From: Helicobacter rappini
GTDB lineage: Bacteria; Campylobacterota; Campylobacteria; Campylobacterales; Helicobacteraceae
Length of the DNA stretch: 64,000 nucleotides
Reading direction: 5' to 3'
Assembly (NCBI RefSeq): GCF_900198625.1
Contig: NZ_FZPK01000040.1
Location: 16,250 to 80,249, forward strand
In this document: in pieces, positions 34,202 to 41,494 of the stretch
Position numbering within the stretch: position 1 is the stretch's first letter
Layout: the number at the start of each line of letters is the position of its first letter
Notes under the pieces: generated by a model
The model's input: only the letters and a program-made list of their open reading frames with translations
What the model was told of the DNA's origin: nothing
Databases searched by the model: none
Program-made: the position numbers and the translations under genes

Positions 34202-35965
34202 TTAGAATCTTGCAAATGCTGGTTCTACTTTATATTCCCCAAGATCATTACCTTTTGTATCCATTACATGCACAGCACAAGCAATACATGGGTCAAATGA
34301 GTGGATATGTCGTATAATCTCTAAAGGCTGTGTTAAGTCTGCAATCTTTGTCCCAATAAGACTCATCTCATAAGGTCCTTTTTGTCCTTTAGAATCTCTT
34401 GGTCCTGCATTCCATGTCGAAGGCACAACTGCTTGATAATTTGCTACTTTGCCCTCTTCAATACGCACCCAATGGCTCAACATTCCTCTTGGCACATTAC
34501 CGATATAGCAACCCTTATAAGACTTGCTATTATCAATAATATAAGGCGCACAAGTCGTAGTATCTACTTTAAGATTCCTTACTAATTCATCAAATGCTTT
34601 TAGTCCCTCATCTGCTAATACTTTTGCTTCTAGTCCTCTAGCTGCTGTGCGACCTAGCGTGCTGAATAAATGACTTGTGCTTAAGCCAGTGCGTTTTAAA
34701 AACGCATCTACCGCGTTATGCAAGGCTTCATTTTTACCTTTTGCATAGCCTACAATAACCGCCGCTAATGGTCCAACTTCCATAGGCTTACCATCATATC
34801 TTGGCGATTTAATCCATGAATATTTAGAATCTGTTTGTAAAAGTTTTGTGCGTTCATTCTTACCACTTAAACCTATACTTTCACCATCTTTAAAGCCGGT
34901 GTAATCCGGTGTTGTTTGTCCATCATAAGGGTGGAGTGCATCTGTTGGCTTGATTGGCTCTCCATTGCTATGCTTGCCTTCATATTTATACCAAGAGTTT
35001 GTTACTTCCTCTGCGATTAAGTCAAGATTCACATCATACACTTTGCTTAAATCACCATCAAGCACATAACCACTATCAAGCAGGTATTCATTATGTCCCA
35101 CCTGCATTTCTTGGAAACTTAAGAAATTCTTTAGATTACAACCTGCTAAAACACTTGCCTCAGTTGAATACGCCATTCCCGCCATAATTAAATCTGGATA
35201 ATAAGCACGATTGATAAAGTCTGCTACCATTTCATACTTCGCTTTATATTCAGCAAGTCTTGATGGATCTAAAATATCCATAATGGAAGTAACACCACCA
35301 ACGGTTAAGCTTTGTGGGTGCGGTTGTTTTGCACCAAAGATAGCCATCATTTTTGCCGCTTCTCTTTGAATTTCAAGCAGTTTTAGATAATGTGATAATA
35401 CAATAAGGTTTTGTTCTGGACTTAGATGATAGGTTTTATGTCCCCAATATCCATTTGCAAAAGGTCCAAGGGAGCCTTTAGCTGCAAAATCTTTTACCCT
35501 TTTTTGCACCATTCTTAGCTCATCTTCACCTGCTGAAATTGGAGAATCTGTATATTCAAATGCAAGTTTCGCAGCCTTAGCAGGATCGGCACTTAAAGCA
35601 CTGATAATATCGCACCAATCAAGCCCATGCAATGTATAAAAATGCACGATATGATCGTGGAAAAATAAGGCTAGATTCATAAGTGTGCGAACAAGCTTTG
35701 CATTATATGGAATCTCAATGCCTAAAGCATTCTCAACCGCAGTAATACCTGCCTTATAGTGAGAATAGGTGCAAACACCACAGATTCTTCCTGCAATAAA
35801 ACCCGCATCTCGCGGATCTCTACCTTTAATAATAGTCTCTAAACCACGCCATAGCGTAGAGCTAGAAAATGCGTCTGTAATCACATTATTATCATCAACA
35901 ATAACTTCAATCCGCAAATGCCCTTCAATTCTAGTGATAGGATCAACAACAATTCTTTTTGACAT
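34202..35965 (-). CDS. hydB: HydB, [NiFe]-hydrogenase large subunit
   Basis: The catalytic subunit of a membrane-bound, respiratory uptake hydrogenase. The first nickel-binding motif RICGVC is at residues 60-65 (Cys62, Cys65). The second, DPCIACAVH, is at 558-566 (Cys560, Cys563). A tail of 21 residues after His566 is expected to be cut off by HydD. PRDAGFIAGR and the RGMLSHWVRIE stretch also fit the family. At 587 residues it has normal length. It is 49 bases downstream of hydA and would be carried through the membrane together with the Tat-signal-bearing small subunit. Hydrogen oxidation feeds electrons to HydC. Confidence 0.97.
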   Translation of the reverse strand: MSKRIVVDPITRIEGHLRIEVIVDDNNVITDAFSSSTLWRGLETIIKGRDPRDAGFIAGRICGVCTYSHYKAGITAVENALGIEIPYNAKLVRTLMNLALFFHDHIVHFYTLHGLDWCDIISALSADPAKAAKLAFEYTDSPISAGEDELRMVQKRVKDFAAKGSLGPFANGYWGHKTYHLSPEQNLIVLSHYLKLLEIQREAAKMMAIFGAKQPHPQSLTVGGVTSIMDILDPSRLAEYKAKYEMVADFINRAYYPDLIMAGMAYSTEASVLAGCNLKNFLSFQEMQVGHNEYLLDSGYVLDGDLSKVYDVNLDLIAEEVTNSWYKYEGKHSNGEPIKPTDALHPYDGQTTPDYTGFKDGESIGLSGKNERTKLLQTDSKYSWIKSPRYDGKPMEVGPLAAVIVGYAKGKNEALHNAVDAFLKRTGLSTSHLFSTLGRTAARGLEAKVLADEGLKAFDELVRNLKVDTTTCAPYIIDNSKSYKGCYIGNVPRGMLSHWVRIEEGKVANYQAVVPSTWNAGPRDSKGQKGPYEMSLIGTKIADLTQPLEIIRHIHSFDPCIACAVHVMDTKGNDLGEYKVEPAFARF

Positions 35966-36014
35966 ATTCTTTCCTTTCGGTGATATTTATAAGATTCTAT
36001 GATTACAAAACAAC

Positions 36015-37295
36015 TTACTTTGGCTTGATAGCACCAGATAGCATTGCATGTGCGGCAATACCAATAGCTGTTGCACCCAAAATTACCATACCAACCCTAT
36101 CTGCTGTGTGATCAGCACCAGCACCTCTAAAGGCTGTTTGATAGCGATTCCCAAGCGGCACTTCAAATGGCGACATCGTATCCCAAAAATGTGGCTCACT
36201 ACAGCCTATGCAACCATGTCCCGCACCAATAGGCCAATTTGTATGTGAGTTAAATCGTAATTTTGAGCAGTTATTGAAAGTATAAGGACCTTTACAGCCA
36301 ACCTTATACAAGCAGTAACCATTCTTTGCATTTTCATCGCCAAAATGCTGCACAAACTCACCTGCATCAAAGCGACCTCTTCTCTCACATAAATCATGGA
36401 TTCTATGTCCATACGCCCATTTCGGTCTATGGAATGCATCGAGCGCCATATCACCAAAGAGAATATGCTGCATAAGTGTGCCTACAATATTTTTTTCATT
36501 CGGCGGACAACCCGGAACATTAATAACTTTTTTGTCAATAATATCACTCAAAGGATGTGCGTTTGTAGGATTTGGTGCAGCCGCTTGCACTCCACCAAAG
36601 CTAGAGCATGTTCCAATGGCAAAAATTGCTGCTGCATGTTTTGCTACATGTCTGCATTCTTCAGCACCAGTCCTGCCAGATGCACCAATGGTAAGGAAAT
36701 ATTCAGTATCTTTTGGAATCCCACCTTCTACCATCATAACATAGCGACCATCATATTTTTTTACTGCATCTTCTAAGCTTTTTTCCGCTTGATACCCAGA
36801 TGCCGCCATGATAGTCTCATGGTATTCCATGCTTACATAATCAAAAATGATAGAATCAATACACGGATCTTCACTTCTTAATAAACTTTCACTGCAACCT
36901 GTGCATTCTGCCATGTGTAACCATATAATAGGCACTCTATCAGCAAGCTCTGCGGCACGAGCCGTAAGAGGTGCAAAAGTAGCAGGCAGCCCAATTGATG
37001 CAGTAACAACTGCTGCCCATTTCATAAAATCCCTTCTTTGAATACCTTTTTCTTGTAGGACTTCGTTTAAATCTTTACCGCTTTTTTCTTCTCTTAATGA
37101 AGGGAGTTTCGCCAACTTATCTAGTCGTTTTTTAACCTTTTTAAAAAGCGATTGTTTTGTATGGAATGTGAGATTATCACCTTTTGGGTTTTGACTATAA
37201 TCTAATGCGATATTTGCGGTGTCGTGTGGCATGGAATCTGAGAGCATAGTATCAGTATGCAACATTCCCTGCGTAGTTTCATGTTTGCTCATCAT
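36015..37295 (-). CDS. hydA: HydA, [NiFe]-hydrogenase small subunit with long Tat leader
   Basis: The electron-transfer subunit with three iron-sulfur clusters. It carries a twin-arginine signal (RRDFMKW, Arg87-Arg88) followed by a hydrophobic run ending ARA. The cluster ligands include HMAECTGCSESLL, GTCSSFGGVQAA and the distal-cluster stretch GHGCIGCSEPHFWD. A C-terminal membrane helix (VILGATAIGIAAHAML) anchors it. About 85 residues precede the Tat motif, with many Asp/Ser/Thr and then basic residues, longer than the leader I would expect. The ATG at 37295 has an AGGA site 5 bases upstream, which supports the long form. It heads the hydABCD operon, and TatB/TatC are encoded at 59.7-61.3 kb. 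Confidence 0.95.
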   Translation of the reverse strand: MMSKHETTQGMLHTDTMLSDSMPHDTANIALDYSQNPKGDNLTFHTKQSLFKKVKKRLDKLAKLPSLREEKSGKDLNEVLQEKGIQRRDFMKWAAVVTASIGLPATFAPLTARAAELADRVPIIWLHMAECTGCSESLLRSEDPCIDSIIFDYVSMEYHETIMAASGYQAEKSLEDAVKKYDGRYVMMVEGGIPKDTEYFLTIGASGRTGAEECRHVAKHAAAIFAIGTCSSFGGVQAAAPNPTNAHPLSDIIDKKVINVPGCPPNEKNIVGTLMQHILFGDMALDAFHRPKWAYGHRIHDLCERRGRFDAGEFVQHFGDENAKNGYCLYKVGCKGPYTFNNCSKLRFNSHTNWPIGAGHGCIGCSEPHFWDTMSPFEVPLGNRYQTAFRGAGADHTADRVGMVILGATAIGIAAHAMLSGAIKPK

Positions 37296-37473
37296 TGTAT
37301 CCTTAATGAAAAGTTTTGGGAGTTATAGTGTCGTTATTTTACAATAAAATACATATTTTCTTAGATTATGTGCGTATTTATTCTAAAATCAATACATTTA
37401 TGTAACTGAATGTAACTAAAACTTTGAAAGGTTGTGTTCTGTGTGTATCAATCTGCTTGCATTATGAATAGTT

Positions 37474-38244
37474 TTATTGCTTTTGTTTAGAATCTAGCCT
37501 AACATACAAACCGCGTTTTTTTTGCAATGGTGGTAATGTAATGCCAGAATCTTTTAATAATTTCACATTTTTACAAGATTCCATCATGCCATAATCACAT
37601 GCGATATGAAAAAAATATAGTGCATTTGCAAAATCTTTTTTATAGTTAGCATAGACTACGGCAAGATTAAAACAAGCTTGTGGATACTGCATAGAACACG
37701 CCCTAGTAAAAGATTGCAAAGCCGCATGTCCGCCCACATTAGATGATGATCGCATAGACTGCAATACGCCCATATTATAGCAACCTATCACATCAGCATT
37801 ATTACAAGCAGCATTATATGCAATTTCTGCTTCATCTATATTGCCACTCATTTGATAAAGTAATCCAAGTAGAGAACAACCCAGCTTTTCACTCGATTGA
37901 CAAGACTTTTGTAGATAGGGTATTGCTTCCCTATCACTTCCATTTGCACTTAGCGTAGCACCTATGATATGACATACATGTATTTCACATTCATTCACGC
38001 TTGGCACACCTTGCTTAAGCAATAGCGAACATGAATCTTTTATCCCATTAGAGCATTGCTGCAATAAAGGCATAATATCTTGTTGCACCCTTTGTATATT
38101 ATTAGCTTTATGTGGCATATACGGGTTTGCAAATGCAACAAATACATTGCAAAAAAATACCACCAAATACCGATACAGCACAGAATCTACCTTTATATAC
38201 TTAAACTTATTGCGATAGGCACTCATGGCAATAGCATTTACCAT
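37474..38244 (-). CDS. Secreted cysteine-rich Sel1-repeat protein (Hcp-like)
   Basis: A 256-residue exported protein of the Helicobacter cysteine-rich (Hcp) type. After a possible signal segment (YLVVFFCNVFVAFA), it has repeated helix pairs with paired cysteines eight residues apart: AACNNADVIGCYNMGVLQ, ACSMQYPQACFNLAVVYA and ACDYGMMESCKNVKLL. This is the Sel1/TPR-like unit in which a disulfide staples each repeat. Hcp proteins are periplasmic or secreted, and some bind host or cell-wall ligands. The start overlaps the preceding small gene by 38 bases; an internal ATG at 38226 is an alternative but lacks a ribosome site. Confidence 0.82.
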   Translation of the reverse strand: MVNAIAMSAYRNKFKYIKVDSVLYRYLVVFFCNVFVAFANPYMPHKANNIQRVQQDIMPLLQQCSNGIKDSCSLLLKQGVPSVNECEIHVCHIIGATLSANGSDREAIPYLQKSCQSSEKLGCSLLGLLYQMSGNIDEAEIAYNAACNNADVIGCYNMGVLQSMRSSSNVGGHAALQSFTRACSMQYPQACFNLAVVYANYKKDFANALYFFHIACDYGMMESCKNVKLLKDSGITLPPLQKKRGLYVRLDSKQKQ

Positions 38245-38404
38245 TCTTTTTTTTCATATCTACTTGTGTGATATATACGCCACATTTTACACATTGCATG
38301 AGATTTATTTCTTTATTTTTACTTGATTTTTTATTGTTCTGCTGCATGTTAAGTAGCACAAGAACAAGCACTGCAATGACAACAATAAGCAATAAATACA
38401 GCAC
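38207..38404 (-). CDS. Small membrane-anchored zinc-ribbon-like protein (PP0621 family)
   Basis: A 65-residue protein with one N-terminal helix (MLYLLLIVVIAVLVLVLLNM), a basic/polar linker, and a C-terminal module with four cysteines in two CxxC pairs (MQCVKCGVYITQV ... KCYCHECLSQ). The pattern matches the PP0621 family, common in proteobacteria and of unknown function, in which the cysteines likely bind zinc. It is the middle gene of three short minus-strand genes. Confidence 0.75.
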   Translation of the reverse strand: MLYLLLIVVIAVLVLVLLNMQQNNKKSSKNKEINLMQCVKCGVYITQVDMKKKNGKCYCHECLSQ

Positions 38405-38422
38405 AATCTCCCCCTTGAAATA

Positions 38423-39358
38423 CTATTTTATCGCAGTATTATTTTTCACACATGCACGCGTTAGATCGCTAGCAGGCAACAATCTTCTTTTTGCTACATC
38501 GCAGACAAAATCTCTTACTTCATCACTTGATACAACCACATTTCGCCTTTTTTTAGACTCATTCATACTATATAAAAATCCTACAAAATGCCCACCTGAA
38601 TTAAAAAGTGGTAGTCCATGTATGGCACTATGCTTTTGGATATTTGCGATACTTGCAGATTTGTAAAATAGGGCATTATTCTCTGTTACAAATGGAAATA
38701 ATACATTATCCTTACGGCTAAGCACTGTGTTTTTTAGCATTCCCTTATAAATTGGAGTGAAATGATGTAAATTAATTCTTTGATGATAAAAGCTTTCTTC
38801 GCGAGTGTTACAATAAATATCTGTGTAGTTTTCAGCCCTAAGCAATGAAAGCTTAGAATCTGTTGCACGCAAACGAAGCATGGCAAAGCACATAAGCGAT
38901 TTACTAGAATCATCTTGCATTTTTGCCATAACACTGCGTAAATACGCCCCATCTTCATTCATCAAATCCGCAGCAGCAAGGATATATCCATCTTTTAGTA
39001 AGATTCCATACCCCTGCTTTTGCACGCCATTGTCAAATAATGCAGTAAGTAAAGCAATAGAATATAAAAAGCTCCCTTTTCTAGCCCCAAGTGTAGGCAT
39101 AGCCCCACTTGCAAGGAAGCCGCCTTGATAGCCTTGTGTGCCTTGCTTGTTCTGTGTGGCTTTATTTGAATTGCTACTTTTATTCCCACCTTTATTTTGA
39201 CCGCCTGATTGTGGAATCTGTGTCGTGCCACCATCTATGCAGCCATACAAATCATTGCAATCTCCAAATCCATCAGCATAAAGCGGCGAAACTAACACGC
39301 AACAAGACAATACAAAAAACAACATAAAAGACTTAACATGTGAAAAAAGAAGCGACAT
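38423..39358 (-). CDS. Secreted trypsin-like-fold protein lacking a clear catalytic serine
   Basis: A 311-residue protein with a signal peptide (MSLLFSHVKSFMLFFVLSCC, ending PLYA), then a Gly/Asn/Gln-rich linker, then a domain that reads like a chymotrypsin-fold protease: GYGILLKDGYILAAADLM (where a catalytic His might follow), KLSLLRAENYTDIY, and HGLPLFNSGGHFVGFLYS. In true proteases the last block reads GNSGGP; here HGLPLFNSGG has the GG after the Ser in a different register. So this is either a degenerate, non-catalytic relative or a divergent one. The family call is inference from these local patterns; secretion is well supported. Confidence 0.65.
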   Translation of the reverse strand: MSLLFSHVKSFMLFFVLSCCVLVSPLYADGFGDCNDLYGCIDGGTTQIPQSGGQNKGGNKSSNSNKATQNKQGTQGYQGGFLASGAMPTLGARKGSFLYSIALLTALFDNGVQKQGYGILLKDGYILAAADLMNEDGAYLRSVMAKMQDDSSKSLMCFAMLRLRATDSKLSLLRAENYTDIYCNTREESFYHQRINLHHFTPIYKGMLKNTVLSRKDNVLFPFVTENNALFYKSASIANIQKHSAIHGLPLFNSGGHFVGFLYSMNESKKRRNVVVSSDEVRDFVCDVAKRRLLPASDLTRACVKNNTAIK

Positions 39359-39469
39359 ATCTACTCCAAATTTACTTTTAATCCTAAATTATAACATTAA
39401 ATCTTGAAATTTACCGGCAAAGTTGCTAGAATCTCAACTTTTGAATCACTGAAATTTAAGGATTTTACA

Positions 39470-39970
39470 ATGGGATTAAAAGAATATAAACTTTTGGCAG
39501 ACGAGTTACAAACATTGCAATATGCTATCGTTGAAACAAATAAGGGTGTTATGTATATAAAGCTTTTTCCAGAACATGCACCACAAGCAGTAAGCAACTT
39601 TGCTACACTTGCTAATAGTGGCTTTTATGATGATTTGAATTTTCATCGCGTAATAGCTGGTTTTATGGCTCAAGGTGGCTGTCCAAAGGGCGATGGCACA
39701 GGTGGTCCGGGCTATACTATAAAGTGTGAGCTTGAAAATAACCCAACAAAGCATAATCGTGGCACTTTATCTATGGCTCACGCGGGGAGAAATACAGGTG
39801 GCAGTCAGTTTTTTATCTGTTTTGCGCCACAACCGCATTTAGATGGCGAACACACCGCCTTTGGTCGTATTCCAGTAAATGAAAAGGCAAGCTATGAAGT
39901 TTTAGATTCTCTAAAACAAGGAGATATTATTAAGAGTATCCGCGTAGTTGCTGAAATGCCAGAGGCTTAA
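39470..39970 (+). CDS. Cyclophilin-type peptidyl-prolyl isomerase
   Basis: The enzyme speeds cis-trans isomerisation of X-Pro bonds during protein folding. It has 166 residues with no signal, so it is cytoplasmic. Conserved features: FHRVIAGFMAQGGCPKGDGT (Arg and Phe of the active site), GTLSMAHAGRNTGGSQFFIC and PHLDGEHTAFGRI. The ATG at 39470 follows a TAAGGA site; in-frame codons upstream to 39404 have none. It stands alone and converges with the TrpC-like gene. Confidence 0.94.
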   Translation: MGLKEYKLLADELQTLQYAIVETNKGVMYIKLFPEHAPQAVSNFATLANSGFYDDLNFHRVIAGFMAQGGCPKGDGTGGPGYTIKCELENNPTKHNRGTLSMAHAGRNTGGSQFFICFAPQPHLDGEHTAFGRIPVNEKASYEVLDSLKQGDIIKSIRVVAEMPEA

Positions 39971-39989
39971 ACTCTCTTAAATCGCATAA

Positions 39990-40023
39990 AAGATTCTATC
40001 TATTTTTGCTTTTATAGAATCTT
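39990..40023. terminator. Inverted repeat between convergent genes
   Basis: AAGATTCTAT (39990-39999) and ATAGAATCTT (40014-40023) pair perfectly across 14 bases. It lies between the cyclophilin stop and the stop of the minus-strand gene, fitting a two-way terminator made from a pair of the common AGATTCTA octamer. Confidence 0.5.
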
Positions 40024-40042
40024 GCGAAATAGATATGCTTCA

Positions 40043-40858
40043 TTATTGACTTGCAATAAGAATATCAACAAGATTCTCTATTCCGATATTCCTATCTACA
40101 AATGTAATACTCTCTTTGGGTAATGCGTCTATAGTCTCATTTGTCGCATAAAAGCAATGAAGAAGATTCTCAATTTGCTGAAATATCTCTAAATCATTTG
40201 TATCCATAATACGCAAAATAGGGATAATCCCAAGATTATATGCAAAGGCTATGAGTTTATTTATATGTGTTTGTATGCTATGTGTGAGAGAATGATTTTT
40301 TATAGAATCTGCGTTTAGGGCTATTTCAGAAGCAATATCATCAATATTAGAATCTAGTAGCATAGGATTAGATTCCAAAGCATGTAAAATCTCACAATAT
40401 ATTTGTAAATGCTTGATATTGAGTATAATCATATCTGCTCCACTAATAGTAGATTCTAGAATCTGATATTCATCAATAAATACACTTTCATGGACAACAA
40501 AAGCAGGGGATAATCGCCTTATCATGCTTAAATAGTCCATACTATCCGCACTCTCATTATTTGTGAGTTTATCCAAATCGCTAAATATCACGCAAAGAAT
40601 CTCTTTATCAAACTCTACGCTATGGTCTAAACTGCTTGTTTGTATGAGTTTTGATAGCTTTTCTGTGTTGGTATATAGGGCTTTTTTGGGTGTATTTGTC
40701 TTTAACTTTTCATAGAGATAAGTTTTGTCTGATAAACGCGGTAAAAAGCAAGTATATGCAAGAGAGCGACCAAGCATATCCTTTGGCATGATTTGTTTTT
40801 TATTCGATAAATACTGCATAATATACAGCATTTGCTGATAAGAAATCTCTTGTTTCAT
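40043..40858 (-). CDS. Diverged indole-3-glycerol-phosphate-synthase-like protein
   Basis: A 271-residue cytoplasmic protein. The middle resembles TrpC: DYLSMIRRLSPAFVVHESVF, then IDEYQILESTISGADMIILN recalls the TrpC blocks YLxxIRxxxxxPxLxKDFIIDEYQIxExxxxGADAxLL. FAYNLGIIPILRIMD and FVDRNIGIENL recall its later strands and the NRDL block. But the catalytic Lys of the xKDFI block is replaced (VVHESVF), and the N-terminal KxxSPSxG loop is absent. The barrel may survive with another role, or this is a relic under relaxed selection. It stands outside any trp operon in this window. I consider the homology probable, the activity unlikely. Confidence 0.55.
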   Translation of the reverse strand: MKQEISYQQMLYIMQYLSNKKQIMPKDMLGRSLAYTCFLPRLSDKTYLYEKLKTNTPKKALYTNTEKLSKLIQTSSLDHSVEFDKEILCVIFSDLDKLTNNESADSMDYLSMIRRLSPAFVVHESVFIDEYQILESTISGADMIILNIKHLQIYCEILHALESNPMLLDSNIDDIASEIALNADSIKNHSLTHSIQTHINKLIAFAYNLGIIPILRIMDTNDLEIFQQIENLLHCFYATNETIDALPKESITFVDRNIGIENLVDILIASQ

Positions 40859-41118
40859 ACTTTTCCCTTAAGGTTTTATACAAAAGTTTAGAATCTGGTT
40901 TTATGATTTTTACATAATTTTAGAAGGTTTAAGATTCTAAAATACGGCTTCTATATCACTTGCACTCACCCATTTGAGTGGGATTCTAAAGATTTATAAA
41001 AATATTTAATGTGTTATTCTTTTGTTTTTTAAGGCTTTGCTAGATTCTAAAGCCCTTTTTTTACGCCCCAGCCTTACCACCTATTCAAAGAGCGGATTCT
41101 AAAAAATCTTAGTTTTTG

Positions 41119-41484
41119 TTATTTAACACTCTCTTTTGGTATAAATATAAGCGATACAGAATTAACACAATGGCGTGTGTTTTTAGCGGTGAAGCCCTCG
41201 CCTCTAAAGACATGTCCTAAATGTGAGTTGCAATGATTGCATATAATCTCTGTTCGCACTCCATCTCTATCTAGCACTTCTTTTACATTATTCTCAATAC
41301 TAGAATCAAAGCTAGGCCAACCACAATGTCCGCTAAATTTTGAATCTGAAGTAAATAAAGGCATTTCACACATTTTGCATACATAGATTCCATCTTCAAA
41401 AAAGTCATTATACTCCCCGCTAAATGGAGCTTCTGTGCCTTTCTCTAAAAGCACATATTTTTCAAACTCGCTTAATGTTTTCAT
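41119..41484 (-). CDS. msrB: MsrB, peptide-methionine (R)-S-oxide reductase
   Basis: Repairs the R form of oxidised methionine. It is a stand-alone domain of 121 residues, cytoplasmic (no signal). Two CxxC pairs bind zinc (CKMC and CNHC), FSGHCGWPSF and SHLGHVF are family blocks, and the catalytic cysteine is in RHCVNSVSL. In H. pylori this activity is part of a fused MsrA-MsrB protein, so a single-domain form here is a difference. It starts 10 bases after the large pflB-like gene and may be co-transcribed with it. Confidence 0.94.
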   Translation of the reverse strand: MKTLSEFEKYVLLEKGTEAPFSGEYNDFFEDGIYVCKMCEMPLFTSDSKFSGHCGWPSFDSSIENNVKEVLDRDGVRTEIICNHCNSHLGHVFRGEGFTAKNTRHCVNSVSLIFIPKESVK

Positions 41485-41494
41485 ATTTAGCCCT

